From an uncultured Clostridia bacterium (lineage in GTDB: Bacteria > Bacillota > Clostridia > Christensenellales > Borkfalkiaceae): a stretch of 64,000 nucleotides of DNA. The notes below the pieces were generated by a model, which searched no databases, was not told the DNA's origin, and worked only from the letters and a program-made list of their open reading frames with translations. The stretch is from assembly GCA_947630705.1 (NCBI GenBank), contig CANRIK010000004.1, forward strand, positions 43,007-107,006, read 5' to 3'. The position numbers and the translations under genes were made by a program. Below are positions 1-8,449 of this stretch, in pieces. Numbering within the stretch: the first letter of the stretch is position 1; every line of letters begins with the position of its first letter.

Positions 1-1226
1 CGTCAGTATCCATGCTTACCAAGTGGCCTGTGCGCAAGGGCAGACCCTATAAAGAAAAACTCACGCCCGACCAGCCTCTCATAACCGGTCAGCGCGTAAT
101 AGATACTCTGTTCCCAATAGCAAAGGGCGGAGTCGCCGCCGTCCCGGGTCCCTTCGGAAGCGGCAAAACGGTCGTCCAGCATCAGCTTGCGAAGTGGGCT
201 GACGCCGATATAATAGTTTACGTCGGCTGCGGCGAACGCGGCAATGAAATGACGGACGTACTCAACGAGTTCCCCGAACTCAAAGACCCCAAGACGGGCG
301 AACCGCTTATGAAGCGGACGGTGCTTATAGCGAATACTTCCGATATGCCCGTTGCCGCGCGCGAGGCCTCGATATATACGGGTATTACAATAGCCGAATA
401 TTTCCGCGATATGGGCTACAATGTGGCTATAATGGCCGACTCGACCTCTCGTTGGGCGGAGGCTCTCCGCGAGATGAGCGGACGCCTCGAAGAGATGCCG
501 GGCGACGAGGGCTATCCGGCGTATCTCGCCAGCAGACTTGCGGAGTTCTATGAACGCGCCGGAATAGTGAAATTGCTCGGCAAGGAGGAGAGAATAGGCT
601 CCATTTCCGCAATAGGCGCGGTATCCCCTCCGGGCGGCGACCTTTCGGAACCCGTTTCGCAGGGCACTTTGAGAATAGTTAAAGTTTTCTGGGGATTGAG
701 CGCTTCGCTTGCGTACAAGAGACATTTTCCGGCCATCGACTGGCTGGTAAGCTATTCGCTCTACGCGGACAAGATGAAGGAGTGGTACGACGCAAACGTC
801 GGCAAGCGTTTCCTCGAATACAGACAGTTTATAATGACGAAGTTACAGGAGGAGGCGGCTCTGGACGAAATAGTCCGTCTTGTCGGCATGGACGCACTTT
901 CCTCGCGAGACAGACTCATTATGGAGACGGCCAAAATAATCCGCGAGGACTATCTGCATCAGAACGCTTTCCACGAAATCGACACCTACACGTCCATGCG
1001 CAAGCAGCTCCTCATGCTCCGCATGATTTACGAATTCTACACTCTCTCCGAAGAGGCTATAAAGAGCTATGTTTCTCTCGACGACGTGCTCAAATGCCCG
1101 TTCAAAGACAAGATAGGTCGTGCAAAGTATATTCCGGAGGATAAACTCGAAGAGTTCGACGGAATCTTCGCCGCCATGAGCTCCGAAATCAAGGCGCTTG
1201 CGCAGGGAGGAGAAGAGGATGTTTAA
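1..1226 (+). CDS. ntpA: V-type ATP synthase/ATPase subunit A, 5' truncated by window edge
   Basis: Catalytic A subunit of the V-type (A/V) rotary ATPase, which hydrolyses or makes ATP in the cytoplasmic V1 head and couples it to ion flow through the membrane sector. The open frame runs in from the window edge, so the ATG at 12 is internal. The P-loop [13 protein letters not shown] lies near the start of the visible part, followed by the family segments [20 protein letters not shown] and [18 protein letters not shown]. About 405 residues are visible of a protein that usually has about 590, so roughly the first 180 (N-terminal barrel and part of the bulge domain) lie outside. The stop codon overlaps the start of subunit B by 8 bases, which indicates translational coupling. 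Confidence 0.97.
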   Translation, partial: SVSMLTKWPVRKGRPYKEKLTPDQPLITGQRVIDTLFPIAKGGVAAVPGPFGSGKTVVQHQLAKWADADIIVYVGCGERGNEMTDVLNEFPELKDPKTGEPLMKRTVLIANTSDMPVAAREASIYTGITIAEYFRDMGYNVAIMADSTSRWAEALREMSGRLEEMPGDEGYPAYLASRLAEFYERAGIVKLLGKEERIGSISAIGAVSPPGGDLSEPVSQGTLRIVKVFWGLSASLAYKRHFPAIDWLVSYSLYADKMKEWYDANVGKRFLEYRQFIMTKLQEEAALDEIVRLVGMDALSSRDRLIMETAKIIREDYLHQNAFHEIDTYTSMRKQLLMLRMIYEFYTLSEEAIKSYVSLDDVLKCPFKDKIGRAKYIPEDKLEEFDGIFAAMSSEIKALAQGGEEDV

Positions 1227-2595
1227 GGAATATAAAACGATAAGAGAAATAGTCGGGCCTCTGATGCTGGTGGACGGCGTAGAGGGAGTAAAGTACAACG
1301 AGCTTGTGGATATAGTCTGCGGCAACGGCGAGATACGCCGCGGCAAAGTGCTTGAAATAAATCGCGACAAGGCCGTTGTTCAGCTGTTCGAAAAATCGCA
1401 GGGCTTGCAGATAACCACGGCAAAGGCCCGTTTCCTCGGCCACAGTCAGGAGCTCTCCGTATCCAGAGATATGCTCGGCAGAGTATTCGACGGCATGGGC
1501 AATCCCCGTGACGGCGGAGCCGCGATTATACCCGATAAAAAACTCGATATAAACGGCGAGCCCATAAATCCGGCGGCTCGCGACTATCCGAATGAATTCA
1601 TACAGACGGGTATTTCCGCCATCGACGGGCTCAATACTCTCGTCAGAGGTCAGAAACTTCCGGTATTTTCCATGAGCGGACTTCCGCACGCCGAGCTTGC
1701 GGCGCAGATTGCCCGTCAGGCAAAGGTGCGCGGCTCCGATTCAAAGTTTGCCGTTGTTTTTGCGGCGATAGGCATAACTTTCGAGGAGGCGCAGTACTTC
1801 GTAGACGACTTCAAGCGCACGGGCGCGATAGAGAGAACGGTGCTGTTCACCAATCTTGCCGACGATCCGGCGGTAGAGCGTATAGCCACTCCGCGAATAG
1901 CGCTTACATGTGCCGAATATCTCGCTTTCACATGCGGTATGCATGTCTTGGTAATTATGACCGACATAACCAACTATGCCGAAGCGTTGCGCGAAGTCTC
2001 CGCGGCGCGCAGGGAAATCCCCGGCAGAAGAGGCTACCCGGGATATCTTTACACCGACCTCGCCTCTCTTTACGAGCGCGCGGGCAGGATTCGCGGCTGT
2101 GAGGGCTCCATAACGCAGATACCCATTCTCACCATGCCCGAAGACGATAAAACACACCCCATTCCCGACTTGACGGGCTATATAACCGAGGGTCAGATAA
2201 TGCTCTCGCGCGATTTGTATAAGAAAGGACTCAATCCTCCGATAGACGTTCTGCCTTCACTTTCGCGACTTAAAGACAAGGGTATAGGCAGGGGCAAAAC
2301 GCGCGAGGATCACGCCGACACAATGAACCAGCTTTTCGCGGCATATGCGCGCGGCAAGGAGTGCAAGGAGCTCTCTGCAATTTTGGGCGAAGCCGCGCTT
2401 TCCGACGTGGATAAATTGTACGCGAAATTTGCGGAGGAATTTGAAAAAGAATATGTAAATCAGGGCTTTGGCACCGACAGACCGGTGGAAGAGACCCTCG
2501 ATATAGGTTGGAAACTGCTCAAAATTCTTCCGGTCGGAGAATTGAAACGTATCCGTCAGGAGTATATCGATAAATATCTGAACGCTGCAAAGTGA
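1219..2595 (+). CDS. ntpB: V-type ATP synthase/ATPase subunit B
   Basis: Non-catalytic B subunit that alternates with A in the V1 hexamer and helps form the nucleotide sites. Family segments seen include [13 protein letters not shown] at the N-terminus, [15 protein letters not shown] in place of a true P-loop, [20 protein letters not shown] and [19 protein letters not shown]. The frame is open from 1198, but the ATG at 1219 fits the family N-terminus and is preceded by a purine-rich GGGAGGAGAAGAGG, so I start there (458 residues, normal length). It overlaps the end of subunit A by 8 bases. Subunit D follows after about 110 bases. Confidence 0.97.
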   Translation: MFKEYKTIREIVGPLMLVDGVEGVKYNELVDIVCGNGEIRRGKVLEINRDKAVVQLFEKSQGLQITTAKARFLGHSQELSVSRDMLGRVFDGMGNPRDGGAAIIPDKKLDINGEPINPAARDYPNEFIQTGISAIDGLNTLVRGQKLPVFSMSGLPHAELAAQIARQAKVRGSDSKFAVVFAAIGITFEEAQYFVDDFKRTGAIERTVLFTNLADDPAVERIATPRIALTCAEYLAFTCGMHVLVIMTDITNYAEALREVSAARREIPGRRGYPGYLYTDLASLYERAGRIRGCEGSITQIPILTMPEDDKTHPIPDLTGYITEGQIMLSRDLYKKGLNPPIDVLPSLSRLKDKGIGRGKTREDHADTMNQLFAAYARGKECKELSAILGEAALSDVDKLYAKFAEEFEKEYVNQGFGTDRPVEETLDIGWKLLKILPVGELKRIRQEYIDKYLNAAK

Positions 2596-2704
2596 CGACG
2601 GACGCATATGCTTTTGCATGCGCGCGCGTCAGAGATATTTTAAAACAAATTAGAGATATCGATTAAAATAAATTTGTTTATTTAACATATAAAGGAACGA
2701 AAAT

Positions 2705-3331
2705 ATGTCGAGGCTCAACGTAAATCCCACAAGGATGGAGCTGAAAAAACTGAAAGCGCGGCTGTCTACCGCCGTGCGCGGCCATAAACTTCTCAAAGAT
2801 AAATCGGACGAAATGATTCGTCGTTTCACCGTTATAATCCGAGAGGATAAGGCCTTGCGCGACGAGGTGGAGGAGGAACTGTCCGAAGTTATGAGGCAGT
2901 TCTCCGTCGCCCGTTCGGTCACGCCCTCATACAGCGCCGAAACAGCCTTTTCCATGCCCACGGTTGCGGTAAGGGCCGACTGTACGGTAAAGAGCATAAT
3001 GGGCGTGGACGTTCCGGACGTGAAGCTCGTGGAAGAGCGCCGTGCCGACGGACTTCCGTATGCCTATTCGGAGATTACCAGCGAAGCCGATTATTCCGTC
3101 AAAAAAGTATCCGCGCTTTTGCCTAAACTTATAAAACTTGCCGAAACCGAAAAGGCAGTCCGCCTTCTCGCCGACGAGATAGAGCGCAACAAACGCCGCG
3201 TCAATGCTCTGGAATATATCATGATACCGCAGCTCGAAGAGACCATAAAGTATATCCGCGACAAGCTCGACGAAAACGAGCGAGCGGCCATCGTAAGGCT
3301 CATGAAAGTAAAATCCATGGCCAAAAATTAA
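2705..3331 (+). CDS. ntpD: V-type ATP synthase/ATPase subunit D
   Basis: Central-stalk subunit D, the rotor shaft linking the A3B3 head to the membrane ring. The N-terminus (MSRLNVNPTRMELKKLKARL) and the C-terminal segment RRVNALEYIMIPQLEETIKY are typical, and both ends are predicted long helices that pack as a coiled coil. The 208 residues match the usual family length. It lies 109 bases after subunit B; the gap has an imperfect GC-rich inverted repeat (about 2594-2632), and an AAAGGA sits a little upstream of the ATG. It is the last V-ATPase gene here and is followed by a strong hairpin at 3405-3432. Confidence 0.95.
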   Translation: MSRLNVNPTRMELKKLKARLSTAVRGHKLLKDKSDEMIRRFTVIIREDKALRDEVEEELSEVMRQFSVARSVTPSYSAETAFSMPTVAVRADCTVKSIMGVDVPDVKLVEERRADGLPYAYSEITSEADYSVKKVSALLPKLIKLAETEKAVRLLADEIERNKRRVNALEYIMIPQLEETIKYIRDKLDENERAAIVRLMKVKSMAKN

Positions 3332-3404
3332 TATGTGTGTCTCGCTTATGTGAGATATATGCGCGAAAGAGACGGGATGTATGCGCTGAAAACTAATGAA
3401 ATAA

Positions 3405-3432
3405 GCCGTCCGCGACATGTGTCGCGGACGGC
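3405..3432 (+). terminator. Hairpin after V-ATPase operon
   Basis: Perfect 12-bp stem GCCGTCCGCGAC/GTCGCGGACGGC with an ATGT loop, then ATTTGTTTG. It lies between the convergent ntpD and DUF1295 genes and probably ends the V-ATPase transcript. Confidence 0.8.
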
Positions 3433-3481
3433 ATTTGTTTGCGTCATTGTTTTTTGATTGTGCTTTTTGTACTGTCGGATT

Positions 3482-4390
3482 TCAATGTTTTTTGAAGGGC
3501 TTTATAGGCAATAACATTCTCGTCTGCGCCCTGTATTCTTCGTAACCGCCCTTCTCTTTCTGATGTCTGTCCGCCATGGGAATACTTATAAAAACGAACA
3601 GCAGCGTATTGAGAACGGCTCCGACAATGAGATACCACATCTGCGGAATGGCGCATACCGCCGCAAGAGTGACTCCCCACCACATAATAATTTCGCCGAG
3701 ATAGTTCGGATGACGGGAATATTTCCACAGGCCGTCGCGAATAAATCCGGAGCCGCCGCGTCTTTTGAATATGTGCATCTGCACGTCGGCCACGCCCTGC
3801 AAAACTATTGCCGCAAATGAAATAAGGCAAAAAATCAGACTTCCCACATTGAATGTCGGGCGGTCGATTATAAGATAGACGGCCGGCAGCATGCATGCGT
3901 AAACGATAAGAGTAGGGAAGAGGTGTATGCCGAACAGATTGACTATGGGGTAAAATCTGCCCGTTTGCGCCTTTAACATTGTGTATCGCCAGTCCTGATG
4001 AGCGAGGCTCTTAAATGTGTACGCCCAATTCGCCGTAAGCCGCACTCCCCATAGGATTATCACTGCAAGAAGTATGGCCTGCGTGGCTCCGAACGCCTGC
4101 ACAGTTTCTCCGCCGACCGCAAGGGCGGTATTTTTCCGTATGGCGGCGCATGTAAAACTTATTGCTATCACTACGGGCTGAACGCTCCAATACGGGTCGT
4201 ACACAGACGAGTTGTTGAACATTATGCTGAAAAGAAATATGCACACGGTCGCAAGTATATCCGCAATGAGCAGATTGAGCCACGGCTCAAACGGCAGATT
4301 AAGGTAGCTTATGATTCCGTAGGTTATGACGAATGCGTAAATGACCGCCATTATTACAAAACTGCACGCTCTGTTACGTAAAACTTTCAA
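3482..4390 (-). CDS. DUF1295 family membrane protein (steroid 5-alpha-reductase/ICMT-like fold)
   Basis: Multi-pass membrane protein of the DUF1295 family, related in fold to steroid 5-alpha-reductases and isoprenylcysteine methyltransferases; the substrate is unknown. The C-terminal signature is clear: GLWKYSRHPNYLGEIIMWWG at about residues 220-240, the helix-loop typical of this fold. About seven hydrophobic segments are visible across 302 residues, a normal family length. The start is TTG, preceded by AAGGAG five bases upstream. It is divergent from the AlkZ-related gene, and each has its own promoter in the roughly 120-base gap. An enzyme role (reductase or methyltransferase) is inference from the family only. 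Confidence 0.85.
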   Translation of the reverse strand: MKVLRNRACSFVIMAVIYAFVITYGIISYLNLPFEPWLNLLIADILATVCIFLFSIMFNNSSVYDPYWSVQPVVIAISFTCAAIRKNTALAVGGETVQAFGATQAILLAVIILWGVRLTANWAYTFKSLAHQDWRYTMLKAQTGRFYPIVNLFGIHLFPTLIVYACMLPAVYLIIDRPTFNVGSLIFCLISFAAIVLQGVADVQMHIFKRRGGSGFIRDGLWKYSRHPNYLGEIIMWWGVTLAAVCAIPQMWYLIVGAVLNTLLFVFISIPMADRHQKEKGGYEEYRAQTRMLLPIKPFKKH

Positions 4391-4431
4391 ATTGACTCCT
4401 TATGCGTCAAACGTCGCAATTCGACAAAAAA

Positions 4432-4460
4432 ATTATATCATATGCCGACCCTGTTTGCAA
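4432..4460 (-). promoter_or_regulatory. Promoter of DUF1295 gene
   Basis: Minus strand: TTGCAA (-35, 4455-4460), 17-base spacer, TATAAT (-10, 4432-4437). The expected transcription start leaves room for the SD sequence before the TTG start at 4390. Confidence 0.7.
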
Positions 4461-4475
4461 GCGTTGAAAAATATA

Positions 4476-4504
4476 TTTACACGGTCGTTCGGACGTGATA
4501 TAAT
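4476..4504 (+). promoter_or_regulatory. Promoter of AlkZ-related gene, probably giving a leaderless mRNA
   Basis: TTTACA (4476-4481), 17-base spacer, TATAAT (4499-4504) with an upstream TG. Only six bases separate the -10 box from the ATG at 4511, so the predicted transcript begins at or next to the A of ATG and there is no SD. Confidence 0.75.
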
Positions 4505-4510
4505 AAAATC

Positions 4511-5188
4511 ATGAGATTTCGCATGTTGAAAAGCTGTTCAGACCTTTGCGAGTTGATAGAAGAGGTGGGTTTTCTGCCGTTTTTCCGCAATCCCGTCTCC
4601 GGATTTTCCATTGAGGATTGCACTCCGCCCGAGCTCTGGTTCTCCGACGAGGCGGACGGCCCGTGGGAATGGAAGGGACCTGTAATAAGAGACCTTCACT
4701 GCGCTTACGGAAAATTCTATCGCGGCAAGGCCATGTATATATCCGAACGCTTTTTCGGGGATTTTTGCAATTTCCGACGGGACGGATACGATTACGACGC
4801 CCGTATGGACGACGGGTTGGCGCGGCATGCGGACATTCCGATAATGCGCGAATTATGGCAGAGTCCCTCCGTCGTCTCGCGTGAACTCAAAACGCGCGTC
4901 TGCTTTACAAAGGAGAGAAAGCGCACTTTCGACGGTTCTTTGACGAGGTTGCAAATGCTCGGTTACATAAATATCGCCGATTTCGAGTACGCGCTCGACA
5001 GGTGCGGCAGACCCTACGGCTGGGGACTTGCGCGCTACACCACGCCGGAAGCGTTTTTCGGTGAAAATTTTCTCAAAGAGGCGTATAATACGGACCCAAC
5101 GGACTCCTATAAAAAACTTGAAAGTTATCTGCAAAGACTTTTGCCCGACGCAGGCGTATCGCAGATAGAGAATATTTTGAAAATCTGA
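4511..5188 (+). CDS. AlkZ-related protein
   Basis: A 225-residue protein resembling the short AlkZ-related proteins of Bacillota, which share part of the sequence of the HTH_42 DNA glycosylases (AlkZ/YcaQ) that excise crosslinked or alkylated bases. Family-like features are the N-terminal CELIEEVGFLPFF, the segment PWEWKG, then CAYGKFYRGKA and RRDGYDYDARMDDGLA, and a C-terminal GWGLARYTTPEAFFG. Glycosylase activity has not been shown for this short group as far as I know, so the function is open. No SD precedes the ATG, but a near-consensus promoter ends six bases upstream. The next gene, a HAD hydrolase, starts 14 bases after the stop and is likely co-transcribed. Confidence 0.75.
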   Translation: MRFRMLKSCSDLCELIEEVGFLPFFRNPVSGFSIEDCTPPELWFSDEADGPWEWKGPVIRDLHCAYGKFYRGKAMYISERFFGDFCNFRRDGYDYDARMDDGLARHADIPIMRELWQSPSVVSRELKTRVCFTKERKRTFDGSLTRLQMLGYINIADFEYALDRCGRPYGWGLARYTTPEAFFGENFLKEAYNTDPTDSYKKLESYLQRLLPDAGVSQIENILKI

Positions 5189-5202
5189 AAAGGTGAAGAC
5201 AT

Positions 5203-6048
5203 ATGAAAAACCAACAAAAATCTCCGGTACTTGCCGTCTGTTACGATTTCGACAGAACTCTCTCGCCCGACAATATGCAGGCGCAGGGCTATATACAGTC
5301 CGTAGGTTACGACGTGGAACGCTTCTGGTCGGAGGCCAACTCTTTGGCGGCGGCAAACGATATGGACGGCAATCTGGCCTATATGTACAAGATGGTGGAG
5401 GAGGCGGAGGGCAATTTCGTATTGAACAAGAGCGCTCTTGCCCGTTACGGTTCGCGCGTCCGTCTGTTCGACGGCGTGGAGGAGTGGTTCGGTCTCGTCA
5501 ACGAATACGGCGCAAGCCGCGGAGTGATTGTGGAACACTACATAATTTCTTCCGGACTAAAAGAGATGATAGAGGGCACGCCGATAGCCTCGGCGTTTAA
5601 GAAAATTTACGCGTCCTCCTTCTTTTTCAACTCTCGCGGAGTGGCGAAATGGCCGGCTCAAACGGTGAATTATACCAACAAGACGCAATTTCTTTTCAGA
5701 ATAGAAAAGGGAGTGCTCGACGTGAACGACGACGCCGTAAACGATTATTTTCCTCCCGAAAAACTCCGCGTGCCATTCAGGAATATGGTCTATTTGGGCG
5801 ACAGCGAAACCGATATCCCTTGCATGAAACTCGTAAACGGCAACGGCGGCCACTCGATAGGAGTATATGACCCCGACGGCGACAAATCCAAAGTTTTGAA
5901 GATGCTCCGCGAGAACAGAGTGCGCTACATAGCGCCTGCGGACTATCGCGAGGGCGGAGAGCTCTGCGCTCTTATGAAAAACATAATCGACCAGACCGCG
6001 GCATACGAAAAACTCGAACAAAAGCACATAAGCGACAAATTCGATTGA
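5203..6048 (+). CDS. HAD-superfamily hydrolase
   Basis: Cytoplasmic phosphatase-type HAD protein of 281 residues. Motif I is CYDFDRTLSPD near residue 15 (nucleophile Asp and second Asp), motif II is the serine in HYIISSGLKEM, and motif III/IV is VYLGDSETDIPCM with its Asp residues near position 205. The cap insert between motifs I and II is helical. The substrate cannot be told from sequence. AAGGTGA precedes the ATG. It follows the AlkZ-related gene closely and ends before a strong two-way terminator. Confidence 0.85.
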   Translation: MKNQQKSPVLAVCYDFDRTLSPDNMQAQGYIQSVGYDVERFWSEANSLAAANDMDGNLAYMYKMVEEAEGNFVLNKSALARYGSRVRLFDGVEEWFGLVNEYGASRGVIVEHYIISSGLKEMIEGTPIASAFKKIYASSFFFNSRGVAKWPAQTVNYTNKTQFLFRIEKGVLDVNDDAVNDYFPPEKLRVPFRNMVYLGDSETDIPCMKLVNGNGGHSIGVYDPDGDKSKVLKMLRENRVRYIAPADYREGGELCALMKNIIDQTAAYEKLEQKHISDKFD

Positions 6049-6075
6049 GCCGCGCCCGGATTCTGACAAAGAAAA

Positions 6076-6114
6076 CCCCCGACGGAGCTGCCTTCAAGAC
6101 AGCTCCGTCGGGGG
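6076..6114 (+). terminator. Bidirectional terminator
   Basis: Perfect 15-bp stem CCCCCGACGGAGCTG/CAGCTCCGTCGGGGG with a 9-base loop, followed by TCGTTTTTT on the plus strand and preceded by AAAA (T-run on the minus strand). It separates the convergent HAD and trkA genes. Confidence 0.92.
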
Positions 6115-6134
6115 TCGTTTTTTAATTTATATAA

Positions 6135-6785
6135 TTACTTTGTTCTGTTTGCGAATTTTATAATCTCCTCGGTGTTTCCGAACACCACCATGTGGTCGCC
6201 GTCCTCGAATACGTAGTCGGCGGAGGGAGAGGGGAGAACTTTCTCTCCTTTTTTGATTGTCAGAACGTTCAATCCGTGACCTCTGGGGTTTACGTTGACT
6301 ATGGATTTCTGATACCATTTTGCCGGTACTGCAATTTCGAAAATGGAGTATTCCGCGTCGAGTTCGATATAGTCGTAGACCTTTTCTGCGTTGAGCTTTA
6401 CGGCAAGTTTTTCGGCGATATCCCTGTTCGGATAGACCACCTGATCGGCGCCTACTCTCAAAAGGAATTTGCGTTGAATGTCCGTGTCTGCGCGCGATAC
6501 AACGTATTTCGCCCCCAAGTCTTTGAGGTTGGAAGTGATTTCAAGCGACGACTGAAAATCCTCGCCTATGGCGACGACGCAGACGTCGAAAGAGGGCACG
6601 TCAAGCGCCTGCAAAGTGTCGATATTCATACAGTTGCCGATCAGCGCGCCGGTATACTTCGGCGCGAGCATGTTTATAACGTCCTCGTCGCGGTCAACGA
6701 TCATAACTTCGTCGCCCATATCGAGCAGATTTTCGCCGAGCAGCTGCCCGAATTTTCCAAGGCCGATAAGCAGTACAGATTTCAT
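6135..6785 (-). CDS. TrkA/KtrA-family potassium channel regulatory subunit
   Basis: Cytoplasmic RCK-domain protein (216 residues) that gates a Trk/Ktr potassium transporter in response to nucleotides. The Rossmann part starts MKSVLLIGLGKFGQLLGENL, with the glycine motif GLGKFG and the acidic residue of VDRDEDV that ends strand 2. A C-terminal RCK_C domain follows from about residue 140. Length fits the single-RCK KtrA/KtrC type, not the double TrkA. GGAGG lies just before the ATG. The partner pore gene is 39 bases upstream on the same strand, so the two form an operon. Confidence 0.93.
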   Translation of the reverse strand: MKSVLLIGLGKFGQLLGENLLDMGDEVMIVDRDEDVINMLAPKYTGALIGNCMNIDTLQALDVPSFDVCVVAIGEDFQSSLEITSNLKDLGAKYVVSRADTDIQRKFLLRVGADQVVYPNRDIAEKLAVKLNAEKVYDYIELDAEYSIFEIAVPAKWYQKSIVNVNPRGHGLNVLTIKKGEKVLPSPSADYVFEDGDHMVVFGNTEEIIKFANRTK

Positions 6786-6824
6786 TTATTCCTCCGAAAA
6801 AATCATTTAGAAAAGTTTTATTTG

Positions 6825-8174
6825 TCAGCCGATTAAAAGGGTGTCCACGGGATAGCGCATATCCGGATCTTTGTGTTTTTTTGCAAGCGCGAGCGCGAGA
6901 GTAAGTATTCCCACTCTTCCGGCGTACATGAGAATTATCAGAATGATAAGCGAAGCCACCGTGAGTTTTGGCGTAAGATTCATGGAGAGCCCCACGGTTC
7001 CCAGCGCCGAAACACATTCGTAGAGCACCGTCTGGAAGTTTGCCGCGTCGCTGTGCTCTATGGCGCAGATCGAAAGCGAGGCAATAAATATGAATATAAG
7101 GCAGGCGGCGAATATCGCAAGCGCCTGCGAGAGCACAGAATATTCAATGCGTTTTTTGCCTATATTTATGTCGCGCACGCCCCTGAAAACTCCCAACATA
7201 CCCATGACTATTACGGCAAACGTGCCGACTTTAAGTCCGCCGGCAGTCGAGCCGGAGCTGCCGCCGATGAACATGAGTATAACGGTCAGGATATAGCCGC
7301 TGTCGGAGAGCGTTTCGGGATCGGTCGTGAAAAATCCGGCCGTTCTGGGCGAAACCGAATTGAAGAAGGACAGCAAGAGTTTTTGCCAGAAGTTGTAGCC
7401 CTCGTAAGAGACGTTGTTCCATTCGAAGCCGAGATACATAAAGGTGGGCACAAACACCAGAATTCCGCTCGTTACAAGCACGACTTTTGTGTTGAGTTGG
7501 AACTTTTTGAATCTGAACCTGCAATTCAGAACGTCGCCCCATACGCAGAATCCCAAGCCTCCGATGATTATGAGAAAACAGATAGTAAGGCTGACTACGG
7601 GGTCGGTAGCATACATTACGAGGGACGCGCTCCCCTCCGTAGCCAAAAGGTCGAATCCGGCGTTGCAGAAAGCGGAAACGGAGTGGAACACGGCGTAGTA
7701 TATGCCCTGTCCCCAGCCGAAATCGGGTACGAATCTTGTGCAAAGCACTATCGTGCCCAGAGTCTCAAAAATGGCGGAGCCTATAAGAATCCGTTTGACA
7801 AGTCCGCGGATATCCGAAAACTTTTCGCCTCCGGCGCTCGTCATAAGCGCTCTGCGGCTGCCTATTCCCATGCCGCGGCCCAACAGCATTATTATGCTCG
7901 AAACAAAGGTCATGAATCCCAGACCGCCGAGCTGTATTAGAAGGAGTATGATTATCTGCCCGTAGAGAGTCCAATGCACGCCCGTGGCATAGGGAGTGAG
8001 CCCCGTAACGCACGTGGCGCTGGTTGCCGTAAAAAGCGCGCCCACATAGTCTGTGCTTTCGCCCTCTCTTGTTGCAAACGGCAAAATGAGCAGAACACTG
8101 CCGATTATTATTACGGCGAGATACCCGAGCGCGAGCGTCTGCCATATGGAGATTTTTTTCTTTTTGCCTTTCAT
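6825..8174 (-). CDS. TrkH/KtrB-family potassium transporter, membrane subunit
   Basis: Pore-forming subunit of a Ktr/Trk potassium uptake system (449 residues). The sequence shows the repeated M1-P-M2 layout: selectivity-filter glycines can be seen in TSATCVTGLTPY (first repeat, about residue 55), SAFCNAGFDLL (second), NSVSPRTAGFFTTD (third) and SALGTVGLSMNLT (fourth). Hydrophobic helices flank each. It is the first gene of a two-gene operon with the RCK regulator. No SD is visible; a consensus-like promoter lies so close that the leader would be only about six bases. Confidence 0.93.
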   Translation of the reverse strand: MKGKKKKISIWQTLALGYLAVIIIGSVLLILPFATREGESTDYVGALFTATSATCVTGLTPYATGVHWTLYGQIIILLLIQLGGLGFMTFVSSIIMLLGRGMGIGSRRALMTSAGGEKFSDIRGLVKRILIGSAIFETLGTIVLCTRFVPDFGWGQGIYYAVFHSVSAFCNAGFDLLATEGSASLVMYATDPVVSLTICFLIIIGGLGFCVWGDVLNCRFRFKKFQLNTKVVLVTSGILVFVPTFMYLGFEWNNVSYEGYNFWQKLLLSFFNSVSPRTAGFFTTDPETLSDSGYILTVILMFIGGSSGSTAGGLKVGTFAVIVMGMLGVFRGVRDINIGKKRIEYSVLSQALAIFAACLIFIFIASLSICAIEHSDAANFQTVLYECVSALGTVGLSMNLTPKLTVASLIILIILMYAGRVGILTLALALAKKHKDPDMRYPVDTLLIG

Positions 8175-8187
8175 AAAATACAGGTTG

Positions 8188-8216
8188 ATTTTACCACCCT
8201 TTTAATATATTGTCAA
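8188..8216 (-). promoter_or_regulatory. Promoter of the trkH-trkA operon (very short leader)
   Basis: Minus strand: TTGACA (8211-8216), 17-base spacer, TAAAAT (8188-8193) with an upstream TG. The ATG at 8174 is 13 bases beyond the -10 box, so the predicted leader is about six bases with no SD. Confidence 0.75.
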
Positions 8217-8449
8217 GCGAGCGCGCGTTACGCGCAAAATATTTAAAGCAATCGCAAAACTACACATGCCTTCCGAAACATATGCGTTTTTGTCGATTTC
8301 AACTGCAATACACCTTTTGAGCCGCCTCTTGCATATGCTTTAATATCGCCCTTTTAAGGCGCACGCCTTGTTTTTTCGGATGTGCGCCGAGCGTTGCGGT
8401 TTTATGCCGTTTCATTCATATGATTTCAAAATGAAGTCAGTTAAATGGC
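8217..8449. other. Intergenic region upstream of glmM
   Basis: No gene seen. A 7-bp inverted repeat GGCGCAC/GTGCGCC with a long T-rich loop lies at about 8358-8389. I found no convincing promoter for glmM and no glmS-ribozyme-like segment. Confidence 0.5.

Noticed and set aside
8217..8449. glmS ribozyme or riboswitch upstream of glmM-glmS
   Set aside because: No conserved ribozyme core could be read, and the gap directly before glmS is only 20 bases.
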